Shown: positions 51,987-64,000, numbered from the stretch's first letter. The stretch: 64,000 nt of DNA from Kiritimatiellia bacterium (GCA_017514235.1 JAFWKK010000038.1:1-64000); one strand, 5' to 3'. Program-made: numbers and translations. The notes: a model not told the origin generated them from the sequence alone.

Positions 51987-52799
51987 GTGGATTAATGTGG
52001 TTCCTTTCAATTCAGATTTGGCTTCGTCTGGTCTTGCAACCAGAAGCGCTCTTGAAATCTTGTATGTCGCTACCGTGAAAATGACAAAGCCGACAAGTCC
52101 AACGACCGTTCCCAGAAAACGGCATTCAGGGAATGTTCCATAAATGGCAATCAACGTCCCTAGGAGTCCAATTAGAGAACCTGACACGGTCGCCGAGAAT
52201 GACAAGAGAAACTGACGATCCGACATCGTTTTCTCCGCTTTGGCATTTTTCTCGGCTGATGCCGCCGCGTCCATCTGTCGGCTGCGCTCTGCCTCTGCCT
52301 CTGCCTCTCGTTTTCGTTCACGAAGAGACATAATCTGCGGTTCTATTTCAAGCAATTTAGACCTGACGTCGAGCAAAGCAGAAATGGCATTGTCAAGTTT
52401 CTGCGGGTCGCAATCCTTGACCTGGCCAGATGTCTCAATGAACCTTCGCGCCAATGACGCACGCTTGAGAATTTCTCTCCATCCCGGCAAAACCGTCTCA
52501 AATTCATCAGCGGTTACATCATATTCTCTAAACGAGGCAACAGTTTCCAACAAGCACAAAATCGTCGCCTCTTTCGCATCGTACAGCGCACGTTCACAAT
52601 GCCTATACGCCTTAAACAAATCCTCTTTCGATTCTTCGGCATTTGCCTCTATCTCAGCCCTCAATATGTGCTGTCCAGCATATCGAAGTTCATTCAGCGG
52701 AATTGTCAAATTATCAAGGCCAATACGCTCGTACAGTTTTATCGCCGCCTCGGCCTTTGAATAAAGCGACCTGACTTCTTCAACGCTCGGAGAAGTCAT
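51984..52799 (-). CDS. Two-helix membrane protein with coiled-coil N-terminus, unknown function
   Basis: A 271-residue protein. Residues 1-190 are highly charged and helical, ending in a probable coiled coil (SLRERKREAEAEAERSRQMD). Two membrane helices follow (FSATVSGSLIGLLGTLIAIYG and FLGTVVGLVGFVIFTVATY). No enzyme motif was seen. Its start lies inside the end of the 52780-53031 gene (20-nt overlap), so the two are translationally linked. It could anchor a small complex to the membrane; this is an inference from shape only. Confidence 0.6.
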   Translation of the reverse strand: MTSPSVEEVRSLYSKAEAAIKLYERIGLDNLTIPLNELRYAGQHILRAEIEANAEESKEDLFKAYRHCERALYDAKEATILCLLETVASFREYDVTADEFETVLPGWREILKRASLARRFIETSGQVKDCDPQKLDNAISALLDVRSKLLEIEPQIMSLRERKREAEAEAERSRQMDAAASAEKNAKAEKTMSDRQFLLSFSATVSGSLIGLLGTLIAIYGTFPECRFLGTVVGLVGFVIFTVATYKISRALLVARPDEAKSELKGTTLIH

Positions 52800-53031
52800 A
52801 CTCTAAAATCCTTTTCTTCCGAGCCAATAGCTCTTCCTCAGACAAAACAGGAAGACGAGACAGTGCGACACTTCCGCGTGCCGTCAGTCTATTTGACGCA
52901 CGCACACTTCCAACATGAATATCCCAATGCGAAGCCGGAGTACGATCAACCTTGACAAACTTTGGTGTGACGTGAACCAGACTGGCCGTGTCCGTAAACG
53001 CCGACTTGAGAATATCCTTGAATGTCGCCAT
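52780..53031 (-). CDS. Small protein of unknown function, coupled to a membrane protein
   Basis: 83 residues from the ATG giving MATFKDILKSAFTDTASLVH, with AGGAGG about 8 nt upstream; an in-frame upstream start would lie in the nifJ terminator. It has a WDIHVGSVRASNRL segment and a charged end (EEELLARKKRILEYDFSER). No family is recognised. It is the first gene after the intact nifJ terminator and overlaps the membrane-protein gene by 20 nt. Confidence 0.55.
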   Translation of the reverse strand: MATFKDILKSAFTDTASLVHVTPKFVKVDRTPASHWDIHVGSVRASNRLTARGSVALSRLPVLSEEELLARKKRILEYDFSER

Positions 53032-53070
53032 GTTGTCGCCTCCTTTCTCCTTCCGTGTAAGTAAAAACTG

Positions 53071-53105
53071 AACTGGTGCGGCGGCGGACTGCCGCCGCAC
53101 CAGTT
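53071..53105 (-). terminator. Rho-independent terminator of nifJ
   Basis: A perfect 15-bp stem (AACTGGTGCGGCGGC with its complement) and a 5-nt loop, 13 nt past the nifJ TAA, with the minus-strand tail CAGTTTTTAC. A hairpin in the same position follows the nifJ fragment at 48916-48949. Confidence 0.85.
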
Positions 53106-53118
53106 TGCCGCGCCGATA

Positions 53119-56706
<3,588 letters not shown>

Positions 56707-56759
56707 GTTTCTGTCTTTCCTATTGTTGTTTCTGGTGAAACGAGAAATTATTGAAGCAT

Positions 56760-56765
56760 ATTATA
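56760..56765 (-). promoter_or_regulatory. -10 box of nifJ
   Basis: The minus strand reads GGGTATAAT, 53 nt before the nifJ ATG. The TG extension is absent. Confidence 0.45.
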
Positions 56766-56864
56766 CCCTCTTTTCCGACGCGATTCAAGCAGTTAGCCTA
56801 GTCTAATCCAAAAGCGGCTGATAACACGCAAGCGCATGGACCAAAACAAAGACAGGGGCTGCTG

Positions 56865-58232
56865 TCAGAGCTGGCGCAAAAGCGCAGCATGGCCCGTAAC
56901 GATGTCGGAAGCGACAGACGATGCGAAGACCGACGAACGCGCCTCATAGCCGCCTTCGGCATAGGCAGACTCGACTGGGAAGTATCCGCACGAACCGTTC
57001 GTAAGACAAGTGCAAACCGTCATTGCGAACGGCGACCGCTCCCTTATGGCACGGCCGATATCGGAAAACGGCTCGCCGGGGATTCCCGCGAAGACAACGG
57101 AATCGCCAATGGACACGGCTGAGAGCGGCAGGTCGAACGACGCCGGGCCGTCGGCAAGCAAAACCATGCGTCCCGCCTCCGCCACGACCGTGGTGAGCGC
57201 CATGCCCGTAAACGGAATCTCTTCATCGTGCCCGGCGCGATGAAGGCTGTCGTACTCGCGCGCCTTCGGAAGCTCTTCCGGCCTCGGCATCTGCGACGGC
57301 ACGGATACCGTTCGAACGGCGAAGCGGACCGGCCCTGCGGCGACCGCGGCGCACTTGCCCCAGACAGAAAGCGCAGCGGCGGCGACTACACGCCCCATGT
57401 GCCGCGAATGCTCGTAGCCACGGTCCACATCGTCAAAATCAGGGTGAAGACCCTCTCGTTCGCCAGGTCGGGGGTCGGTGCAGACATGGTTGACATCCCC
57501 CTGAGCCCCGTTGAAGAAGACGCATTTCGCGTCAGGCTCGGCTCGCTCGAACGTGCGGCGTGCGAAAGCCGGCCAGTCGCCGGATATCATCTCTCCGCCT
57601 ACGACATCGGGATGCGTCGCAAAGTTGACTACGGCGATATCACCCCTGTCGCCGCGCCTGACGCGCAGGACGCGAACCTTTTCGTCGAGGAAGCCGATCG
57701 GTTCCGCAATGTCCGGGTTGCATATGCCGGGGTTGGTGCGTATGGAACCGTCCTTCATGCGGTAGCGCCTCAAGAACGAGATGCGCTTGGCCTCGGCGCA
57801 CCCGACCGCCAGCTGCGCTGGCGAGAGATCGGCTACGGCAAACACAGCTACATCGGCAAGGCGTGACGCAAGGAACTCGTTGTAGAAGTCCGTACCGTCA
57901 AAGAGGTCTGTGCGGCCGGCATCGGCCTTGCCGGCGCCCGGACCGGTATGCGTGTGCGTAGAATGCACGTATACCGCCTCCGCCGGAACGCCTGCTGCGG
58001 CGGAAATGCGGCGCCTGAGCGCGGCGTTGAACGTTACGCCCTCGATGCCAAGAAGGTCGGCGGACAACAGGACAGCAGTGCGCTCCCCGTCGGACACGGC
58101 GAGCGCACTGGCTTCAAGGCTGTCCAGCACCCCCTTCGCGCGGCGCTCCTCGAAGTACCCGACGATAGGCGTGCCAAGCGGCGGCGTGATGTCCACCCGC
58201 GCGAATCCGGCCCTGAACGTTCCGTCCTTCAT
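56865..58232 (-). CDS. Neutral/alkaline ceramidase-like hydrolase
   Basis: A 455-residue protein without a signal peptide. The start (FRAGFARVDITPPLGTPIVG), VYVHSTHTHTGPG near 90 and VVNFATHPDVVGG near 210 match the N-terminal domain of neutral/alkaline non-lysosomal ceramidases, including zinc-binding histidines. Many bacterial members are not proven ceramidases and may act on other amides or esters. The ATG overlaps the TGA of the aldolase gene (ATGA). Its linkage to a NanA-like aldolase makes a sugar-related substrate as likely as a lipid. Confidence 0.75.
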   Translation of the reverse strand: MKDGTFRAGFARVDITPPLGTPIVGYFEERRAKGVLDSLEASALAVSDGERTAVLLSADLLGIEGVTFNAALRRRISAAAGVPAEAVYVHSTHTHTGPGAGKADAGRTDLFDGTDFYNEFLASRLADVAVFAVADLSPAQLAVGCAEAKRISFLRRYRMKDGSIRTNPGICNPDIAEPIGFLDEKVRVLRVRRGDRGDIAVVNFATHPDVVGGEMISGDWPAFARRTFERAEPDAKCVFFNGAQGDVNHVCTDPRPGEREGLHPDFDDVDRGYEHSRHMGRVVAAAALSVWGKCAAVAAGPVRFAVRTVSVPSQMPRPEELPKAREYDSLHRAGHDEEIPFTGMALTTVVAEAGRMVLLADGPASFDLPLSAVSIGDSVVFAGIPGEPFSDIGRAIRERSPFAMTVCTCLTNGSCGYFPVESAYAEGGYEARSSVFASSVASDIVTGHAALLRQL

Positions 58233-59170
58233 GGCGCTTGCCTTCGGGCGTCGTTGCGCTTGACGAAGCCAAGCGCGTCAAGTCGTGAGAACAGGTCCTT
58301 GATTTCGCCTTTTGAGAGGTGGCGCCCGTTCGGGGCACGGCCCTCGCCGCAGTCGAGGCCAATGTACTTCATCATGCTCTTGTGCCAGGAGCCGTTGGGC
58401 TTGGCTATGAGCTGCTCAACGAAACGCACGACCTCGGCCTGATACTTAGCCGCCTCGGCGAAGTTGTTCTCGCCAGCCAGCTTGCATATCTTGGCGAAGT
58501 GGGCGGGGATAATGTTCTGCGAAGAGCCTATGCACCCCGAGAATATGCCGGTGGCCAGCCCGGAAAGCACCTGCTCGTCGGCGCCGGCGAAGAAAATCAC
58601 CTCTTTGGAGAGGCGGTTGCAAAGCCCTTGCACGGTCCAGTACTTGTAGTTAGTGTACTTCATGCCCCTTACATTCTTCAGGTCGAAGAACCTTGCATCG
58701 CGGTCCGGCACGATGTCCGCTCCGAGGGAATAGATCATAAAAGGCAAGTCTGTCGCGTTCGAGATGCGCTTGTAGTGGTCATAGGCGGCGTCGAAACATT
58801 GCCCGAAATAGACGGGCGCGACGGAACTGACCCAGTCGACGCCTACCTTAGCCGCGTACTTCGCCAGGTCCACCGCGTCGTCGGTAGACATGCAGCCGAC
58901 GTGCGCTATCAGCTTGGCGCGGCCTGCGGACGCCTTCACCGCACGCGCATAGACGCGCTTGCGCTCGTCGCCGGAAAGCAGAAAGCCTTCGCCCGTGGAA
59001 CCGGTGAGATAAAAGCCGTTCAGGCCCCTGGAGATCCCGTAGTCGATGACCTTCTCTATCATCTCCTCGTTAAGGGAACCGTCTTTCTTGAACGGCGTGT
59101 AGAGCGCGGAATAAGCCCCTGCCATACCCTTGAAACATGCGCCTTTCGGAACTGTCAATCGTGTATTCAT
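58229..59170 (-). CDS. N-acetylneuraminate lyase / dihydrodipicolinate synthase-family aldolase
   Basis: 313 residues in the class I aldolase (DapA/NanA) family. YLTGSTGEGFLLS near 55 is closer to NanA than to DapA, MIYSLG near 145 supplies the catalytic Tyr, and VRGMKYTNYKYW near 170 the Schiff-base Lys. Cytoplasmic cleavage of sialic acid or a related keto-acid sugar is likely. AAGGA lies about 11 nt before the ATG. It is followed by the ceramidase-like gene with an ATGA overlap. No other sialic-acid genes are seen, so the substrate stays open. Confidence 0.8.
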   Translation of the reverse strand: MNTRLTVPKGACFKGMAGAYSALYTPFKKDGSLNEEMIEKVIDYGISRGLNGFYLTGSTGEGFLLSGDERKRVYARAVKASAGRAKLIAHVGCMSTDDAVDLAKYAAKVGVDWVSSVAPVYFGQCFDAAYDHYKRISNATDLPFMIYSLGADIVPDRDARFFDLKNVRGMKYTNYKYWTVQGLCNRLSKEVIFFAGADEQVLSGLATGIFSGCIGSSQNIIPAHFAKICKLAGENNFAEAAKYQAEVVRFVEQLIAKPNGSWHKSMMKYIGLDCGEGRAPNGRHLSKGEIKDLFSRLDALGFVKRNDARRQAP

Positions 59171-59222
59171 TTCTATTTCATTCCTTGGAATTTGTCCTTG
59201 TCAGAAAAATTAGCCTGAAATT

Positions 59223-60431
59223 TCACTTCAGCGATTCAGCGATGGCGGCGCAGATGTCAGGCCTGTAGTTGCCGTAATCGACACACTCCAAAACCACACC
59301 GCGCGCGCCGACGTCGCGCGCCATGCGCATGAGCCGTTTCGTCACCTCGGCCTCTGAGAGTTTCGTCAGCTTGGCATACTCGCGGATACCGCACTTCTCG
59401 AAATTATACGAGGCAAGCGGAAAATAAACCTTCGCCTTGCCGCAGTTCGCCATCACGTTCCGGTAAATGCGCTCGGTGGAGCCGAAAGGATCCGCCGGAT
59501 CGTATGTGACGCTCATGACATAGACCGCGTCGAACACACCCTCCTTGGCCAGATGTCGCCAGGAGAACCCGCGATACCGGTTGCGAAGCGACGCATCGTC
59601 CTTGTCGTCAATTCCGACGAAGCCGCCGATGAACTCCACTCCCGCAGCACGGCATTTCGCGGAGAACCTGCGCAGATAGTCGTCGAAATGCGCTCCGACC
59701 ATCTTCTGCCAGCGGGGGTCGGTCGCCTCGGGCACTGGCTCGTCGCCGTAAAGGCGCTTCCACTCCTCCAGCGCAGGCGCTGAATATTCACGGGCGTACG
59801 ACCATGCGCCGTTACGCCAGAAGTCAAGCATGACCTTCTGCGGTTTGAGGGCAAGCCGTTCATCGACCATCTTGAGCTTGTGCTCGATCACCTCGGGGTA
59901 CATGATCGAGCAGGCCCCCATCCATGGATCGCCTTCGCGTGTGCAGCCCCAGTATTCGGGATGCGCCAGCGTCCAGTTGGAAGAAAGCGGAGAATACCAG
60001 TGGTTCTCCTCGACGGTCGTGTGGATGCCGAAGTCCAGACCGCGCTTCCGGCACTCCTCGCGCACAACCGGAAACTCGTTGCCGCGATGCGACTCAAGGC
60101 GCAGGTAGCCGTAGATGTCCTCGCTCGGCAGACGCTTCTTGTCGAACGGCGCCTCCGAGAACTGCCACATCTCGCATTCGCTCGGATAGCGCATCCGCCC
60201 GCCGCCCTTGTCGCGCCACCAGATGTCGTTCGCGTGGGTGAGAAGAACGTGCTCCAGCGTCTGCACCGTCCCCGTCGCCGTCTCGATGTCGTAGTCCTTC
60301 GCGAAGTCGAGCGAATCGACGAGCGCCACGACGTCGAAAGAATTGGCAGTTGGTTGGTTGTCGGCAAGGCATTGAACGCCGCTGATCAACACAGCAACGC
60401 CACAACACCGCAACATCTCACCACTTCTCAT
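59223..60431 (-). CDS. Secreted TIM-barrel glycosidase-like protein
   Basis: A 402-residue protein with a hydrophobic start (MLRCCGVAVLISGVQCL after a five-residue lead). The pattern of strands (KRGLDFGIHTTVEENHW, PQKVMLDFWRNG, GVEFIGGFVGIDD, FDAVYVMSVTYD, VGARGVVLECVDYGNY) suits a glycosyl-hydrolase-like TIM barrel. No exact family was recognised. Its ATG overlaps the stop of the beta-propeller gene (ATGA). It likely acts outside the cytoplasm with the neighbouring lipoprotein. Confidence 0.6.
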   Translation of the reverse strand: MRSGEMLRCCGVAVLISGVQCLADNQPTANSFDVVALVDSLDFAKDYDIETATGTVQTLEHVLLTHANDIWWRDKGGGRMRYPSECEMWQFSEAPFDKKRLPSEDIYGYLRLESHRGNEFPVVREECRKRGLDFGIHTTVEENHWYSPLSSNWTLAHPEYWGCTREGDPWMGACSIMYPEVIEHKLKMVDERLALKPQKVMLDFWRNGAWSYAREYSAPALEEWKRLYGDEPVPEATDPRWQKMVGAHFDDYLRRFSAKCRAAGVEFIGGFVGIDDKDDASLRNRYRGFSWRHLAKEGVFDAVYVMSVTYDPADPFGSTERIYRNVMANCGKAKVYFPLASYNFEKCGIREYAKLTKLSEAEVTKRLMRMARDVGARGVVLECVDYGNYRPDICAAIAESLK

Positions 60432-61924
60432 TTGAAAAGATCCTCCCTTCTCTTGAACTTCGGCACATCATTGGGCCAGCCTGTGCCGACCTCCGCCTTG
60501 ACGACGGATTCGCCGGGCTTCAATCCGCGCCCGACAACAAACCTTCTGATGCTGCCGAGCGAAATGACCTTCGCCCGCGGCACGGACACGATCGGAAGCG
60601 AGCCGTCAACCGACAGGAGAATCTTGCCCGGCGTACGGATGGCGGTGAACGTGTATTCGCGCGCACCATTATAGCAATCCAACTTCACGTCAAGATAGCG
60701 GCCAGCCGTGTCGCGAGTCGAGAACCAGACGGCATAGCTCGCGAACGTCTGGAAGGCGTACTCGTGTTCCTTGTAGTCGCCGATAAGCAGCTGACGGAGC
60801 TCCTTCGAGCCGTCGAGCTTGACCTTTACCCGCGTGAAGATCGTCCTGTCGTTCCCAAATGCGAACTGCGTTCCGTTCGTATTGAAGCTCGTCTCCTTCG
60901 TCACGTTCTCCGCCGTCCACAGCACCTTTTCGGGTTCCGCATCATCCCGCACTTCCGGCATGATCTCATCTGGCAGATCGGCAGGGCCGAACGGGCGCAC
61001 ATAAACGGTCCCGTCACGGTCGTAGGCCAAGGTCTTTCCATCCGGGGAGAAGCACGGGTTCTCGCCCGTTGCCAGACGCTTCACCTTGCCAGTCGCAATC
61101 TCCTCCACCCACACGCCCCACCCCGGATCGCCTTTGCGGAAGCCACTGAAGCAGATGAACTTGCCGTTCGGATGCCAACGCGGCGAAAGCGCACTCAACC
61201 CGCACGGCGAAACAGGGCACCACTCCAGCCGATCGAACTTGCCGATGCGCGTGCCGAAGATGCGCCACTTGTCGAAGAAGTTTTCAAGATGCCCCCACAC
61301 AAGCGTCGTTCCGTCCGGCGAAATCGCGGGCTGCACGAACCCCGAATTGTTGCCGTTCGGCGAATCCATGAGGATTCGAGGTTCGCCAGGCGCCGACAGC
61401 TCAAGCTCCGCGATGCGCGTGGACGCCGCCTTGCTGTAAACGGTGCTCTCGGACGTAATGCCGCGCGTCGTGACGAAATACACCTTCTTGCCGTCCGCCG
61501 AAACCGACGGGGTGAAGTCGCGGCAACGACCCGAGGTGAGGTTTCGCTTCTCGCCGTTTTCCCACAGGCGAAGGCCGTAGCCGTTCTTAGACCCGTTGCG
61601 CCAAGCCTCATAGGCCGTCTCGGTGTCATGTCCCGCCATGTAGACGAGACCGCCGGAGGGCGTCCACTCCGGATAAGCCGCGTTGCCCGGCCCTTCCTCT
61701 ATCCAATTGACATTACCGCAGTTTACGCCCGTCACGCCAAGCTTGAACACATCGTCCTCCATGCGCTGAAAGGCGACTTTCTTTCCGTCTGGCGAAAACA
61801 CGGGATTGAAGCCCTTGACCACGGCCCGTTCGCCGCACGGCGATTGAGCACAGCCGACAAAAGCCACAGACAGGGAGACTAGCCCCATGCCGGCGACACA
61901 TTTCAACAGCAGTGATTTATCCAC
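60428..61924 (-). CDS. TolB-like beta-propeller lipoprotein
   Basis: 498 residues from a GTG start with AAGGAAGGGAG upstream. The lipobox FVGC lies near residue 25. The next 300 residues contain PD40/TolB-type propeller blades (NPVFSPDGKKVAFQ, TPSVSADGKKVYFVT, QPAISPDGTTLVWG, NPCFSPDGKTLAYD). The C-terminal 170 residues form a beta domain. Such proteins often bind or process oligosaccharides or peptides at the cell surface. It is first in an operon with the TIM-barrel, NanA-like and ceramidase-like genes. Confidence 0.75.
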   Translation of the reverse strand: MDKSLLLKCVAGMGLVSLSVAFVGCAQSPCGERAVVKGFNPVFSPDGKKVAFQRMEDDVFKLGVTGVNCGNVNWIEEGPGNAAYPEWTPSGGLVYMAGHDTETAYEAWRNGSKNGYGLRLWENGEKRNLTSGRCRDFTPSVSADGKKVYFVTTRGITSESTVYSKAASTRIAELELSAPGEPRILMDSPNGNNSGFVQPAISPDGTTLVWGHLENFFDKWRIFGTRIGKFDRLEWCPVSPCGLSALSPRWHPNGKFICFSGFRKGDPGWGVWVEEIATGKVKRLATGENPCFSPDGKTLAYDRDGTVYVRPFGPADLPDEIMPEVRDDAEPEKVLWTAENVTKETSFNTNGTQFAFGNDRTIFTRVKVKLDGSKELRQLLIGDYKEHEYAFQTFASYAVWFSTRDTAGRYLDVKLDCYNGAREYTFTAIRTPGKILLSVDGSLPIVSVPRAKVISLGSIRRFVVGRGLKPGESVVKAEVGTGWPNDVPKFKRREDLFK

Positions 61925-61951
61925 TACTCCCTTCCTTTCCCTTTAAGGAAA

Positions 61952-61960
61952 ATTATACCA
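61952..61960 (-). promoter_or_regulatory. Extended -10 promoter of the beta-propeller/NanA-like operon
   Basis: The minus strand reads TGGTATAAT, 27 nt before the GTG start at 61924, leaving room for the AAGGAAGGGAG ribosome site. Confidence 0.55.
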
Positions 61961-62039
61961 AAAAACTCAGCGCAAACATTTCACGGATTATTTTCCGAAA
62001 AATCGAAACGTTCCTAGCCGCCGCCGACTGACGGCCTTC

Positions 62040-62585
62040 CTAACGCACTCCGCCGTTCGCCTTGGAGAGCTTCTTAAGCTTCGCCGCGAAAGACAGGCGT
62101 TCGACCGCCGACATGTGATCGACATAGAGGATGCCGTCAAGATGATCTATCTCGTGCTGGAGTGCCCTTGCAAGATATCCGCGAGCAGTAATCATCTGCG
62201 GTCTGTTGTCATCGTCAAGATATTGGCAAACCACCTGCGCGGCACGGGTAATCGATCCGCCTACGCCGGGAAAGCTGAGGCAGCCCTCCTTGTCGCGCTG
62301 GCTGCCCTCGCGGGCTACGATCTCCGGATTGAAGAGCTTAAGCGGCATTGGAATCGGGGCGTTGAACGCCTCGTCTTCCGGACTGTCGCAACCGTCCGGT
62401 ATGTCGATGACGCACATCCTTTCCGTGCGCCCGACCTGCTCTGCGGCAAGACCGACACCTCCGGCGGAGTGCATTGTCTCGATCATGTCGTCCGCCAGGC
62501 TGCGAAGCCCGTCATCGACAACCGTGATGGGAGTGGCCTTTTCGCGCAAGACCTTGGAACCGTATCTGTAGACCTTTAGCGTCAC
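62040..62585 (-). CDS. def: Peptide deformylase
   Basis: 181 residues from a GTG start (MTLKVYRYGSKVLREKA). The three family motifs are present: GVGLAAEQVG near 45 (Glu replaces the more common Pro or Asn), EGCLSFPGV near 100 and QHEIDHLDG near 143; Cys and the two His bind the metal. It removes the formyl group from new proteins. No clear ribosome site precedes the GTG. It follows dut by 33 nt. Confidence 0.95.
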   Translation of the reverse strand: MTLKVYRYGSKVLREKATPITVVDDGLRSLADDMIETMHSAGGVGLAAEQVGRTERMCVIDIPDGCDSPEDEAFNAPIPMPLKLFNPEIVAREGSQRDKEGCLSFPGVGGSITRAAQVVCQYLDDDNRPQMITARGYLARALQHEIDHLDGILYVDHMSAVERLSFAAKLKKLSKANGGVR

Positions 62586-62618
62586 CGGTGGAAGTGAAAT
62601 TGCTTGGCGCTAACTACC

Positions 62619-63047
62619 TCAGACGCCGGTGGAGCCGAATCCGCCCGAACCGCGGTCCGTGTCATCGATCTCGTCCGTTTCGACCACAGTCGGCTGGGTC
62701 ACTGGCGCGATGACGAGCTGTGCAATCCTGTCGCCCTTATTCACAGCGAAATCGGTGTCACCGAAGTTCGCAAGTATAACCCCTATCTCACCGCGATAGC
62801 CGGAGTCAATCGTGCCGGGTGCGTTAAGCACGGTCACGCCATGCTTGAGCGCAAGTCCCGAGCGCGGCCGTACCTGTGCCTCGGTAAACGGCGGCAGATT
62901 GACCACTAGCCCCGTATGGACGAGAGCGCGGCCGCCAGAATTGATTACAACGTCCTCCACGCTACACAAGTCCATGCCTGCATCGCTAGGATGAGCGTAG
63001 GCGGGAAGAACCGCGCCAGGACGAATGCGTCTGAAGGCGAGCGTCAT
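62619..63047 (-). CDS. dut: dUTP diphosphatase
   Basis: 142 residues with all five trimeric dUTPase motifs: AHPSDAGMDL, RPRSGLALKHG, GTIDSGYRGEIGV, GDRIAQLVI and the glycine-rich DRGSGGFGSTG at the C-terminus. It hydrolyses dUTP to dUMP and prevents uracil incorporation. Its ATG overlaps the TGA of the upstream PpiD-like gene (ATGA). Confidence 0.96.
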   Translation of the reverse strand: MTLAFRRIRPGAVLPAYAHPSDAGMDLCSVEDVVINSGGRALVHTGLVVNLPPFTEAQVRPRSGLALKHGVTVLNAPGTIDSGYRGEIGVILANFGDTDFAVNKGDRIAQLVIAPVTQPTVVETDEIDDTDRGSGGFGSTGV

Positions 63048-64000
63048 TCCGCCTCGTCGTCCTCCTGATTCTCGACGGACGAAATCTCGCCCGGCTCGAA
63101 GCCGAGACGCTCAAGGTTCCACTTCTTCCACGCCTCGGGAATCTGGCGAAGCTGAAGCATGGCGAGGTCATCGCGAACCTGCGAGCGCAGGACCATCGCC
63201 TTCGCCGCATCGCCGGCAACGCGATCCTTGCAGACTACAAGCAAGGCTCTTCCAGGGTTGACGAGCGTGAAATCGGACACTTCACCCTTCTTCAGGCGCA
63301 TTGCCGCACGTGCGACAGCCATCGCATCCTCAAACGAACCATTCCCCTGGCGAAGATCGGCAACGGAGAAGGTGATGTTCGTGGAGATGCCCTTTTCCGC
63401 CTCGACGGCTGCAGCGCCCTTCTTGGCAATCGCCTCGATCTTCGCCTTGAAGGCGTTGGCCCTTGCGCTGCGGAGCGCTTGCGGACGTATCGCATTTTTA
63501 GCCTCGTCAAAGGTCGGCGTGTGCTTGGCGCTAGTCTCGGCCTTCTCGATAAGCCATACCGCACTGTCGGAGCTAACGACGGCGTAGCGAAGGTCCTCGC
63601 TGTCAGGATCCAGCTCCGCCACAGCCTCCGCAAAGCCTTGTGCGCCGGGGCATATCTGCGATGCGTGCTTCATGAAGCCTTCCTTGTAGGTTCCGTCATT
63701 CGAGAACCAGTCGCTGGTCGCGACCTTGAGCCCCTCCTCCTTGGCGATCTCGTCAAGCCTTGAAGAGCCCTTTGCGGCTTTCACGGCGTAGGCACGGAAG
63801 TTCAGGTTAGTCTCAAAGAACTGTATTGCAGCGATCTTACGGACCTCCTTTTCGACAGTGTCCTTGACTTCCTCGAACTTCTTCACTGTCTCGACGCCGT
63901 TCGTGTCGGTCGAAGTGTAGCGGTCCACCGTAGCGTCGTAGTGATCGCGAAGCTCATCCTCGGTGACAGTCATCTTCGCCAGCACGTTCGTGGCGGTCGC
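63044..64000 (-). CDS. PpiD/SurA-like peptidyl-prolyl isomerase, C-terminal part, runs off the window
   Basis: The frame is open to the right edge (five codons beyond the last possible start), so the N-terminus is missing. The visible 318 residues resemble the C-terminal half of PpiD/SurA-type chaperones: a helical linker (EDELRDHYDATVDRY), a parvulin-like section (PTFDEAKNAIRPQALR, MRLKKGEVSDFTLVNPGRAL) and a charged tail. Such proteins help outer-membrane and periplasmic proteins fold. It is coupled to dut by an ATGA overlap. Confidence 0.7.
   Translation of the reverse strand, partial: ATATNVLAKMTVTEDELRDHYDATVDRYTSTDTNGVETVKKFEEVKDTVEKEVRKIAAIQFFETNLNFRAYAVKAAKGSSRLDEIAKEEGLKVATSDWFSNDGTYKEGFMKHASQICPGAQGFAEAVAELDPDSEDLRYAVVSSDSAVWLIEKAETSAKHTPTFDEAKNAIRPQALRSARANAFKAKIEAIAKKGAAAVEAEKGISTNITFSVADLRQGNGSFEDAMAVARAAMRLKKGEVSDFTLVNPGRALLVVCKDRVAGDAAKAMVLRSQVRDDLAMLQLRQIPEAWKKWNLERLGFEPGEISSVENQEDDEAE

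Overview
The window looks like a chromosomal piece of an anaerobic, polysaccharide-degrading bacterium of the PVC group, most plausibly a gut or sediment Kiritimatiellota/Verrucomicrobiota relative. This is an inference from gene content: a single-chain pyruvate:ferredoxin oxidoreductase, many secreted glycosidases, giant autotransporter-type beta-strand-repeat proteins without a barrel, FGE-like secreted proteins, DUF4838 and ceramidase-like families. No rRNA or other strong phylogenetic marker is present. Almost every gene is on the minus strand; the one confident plus-strand protein gene is a TlpA-like thioredoxin at 14.1 kb.

Layout, left to right. 0-8.6 kb: the start of an IS1595-type transposase at the left edge, then a tight minus-strand run (small secreted protein, three FGE-like paralogues, EEP nuclease/phosphatase, DUF3108, PHP-like hydrolase, GH20-like hydrolase). 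8.7-15.3 kb: housekeeping and membrane genes (NCS1-type permease, serA, tRNA-Leu, mazG, histidine kinase, thioredoxin, tRNA-Tyr). 15.6-34.1 kb: secreted proteins: a roughly 2300-residue beta-strand-repeat protein split by a one-base frameshift, an MBL-fold hydrolase, a DUF4838 lipoprotein, a discoidin/PA14 protein, a TIM-barrel hydrolase and a GH78 alpha-L-rhamnosidase. 34.3-47.7 kb: a DUF4126-like membrane protein, then a second carbohydrate locus read from a GntR/LacI-type regulator through GH36-like, GH42-like, beta-strand-repeat and SGNH proteins, followed by a GH28 gene with its own promoter.

47.7-53.6 kb is the unusual part. It is visibly AT-richer and is bracketed on the right by intact nifJ and on the left by a 490-bp copy of the nifJ 3' end (about 96.5% identical by eye). 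Between the copies lie small unknown genes, a Sel1-repeat protein and a nested inverted-repeat element; just outside is an addiction module whose toxin has an in-frame stop. A short hairpin repeat occurs once inside and once outside the bracket.

53.1-64 kb: nifJ, an operon of TolB-like lipoprotein, TIM-barrel protein, NanA-like aldolase and ceramidase-like hydrolase, and then a ppiD-like, dut, def operon running off the right edge.

Regulation is visible as repeated extended -10 boxes (TG-N-TATAAT-like). In three genes (mazG, the GH28 gene, the GntR gene) the box lies only 7-8 nt before the ATG, which suggests leaderless mRNAs. All family names come from reading motifs by eye; no database search was possible.
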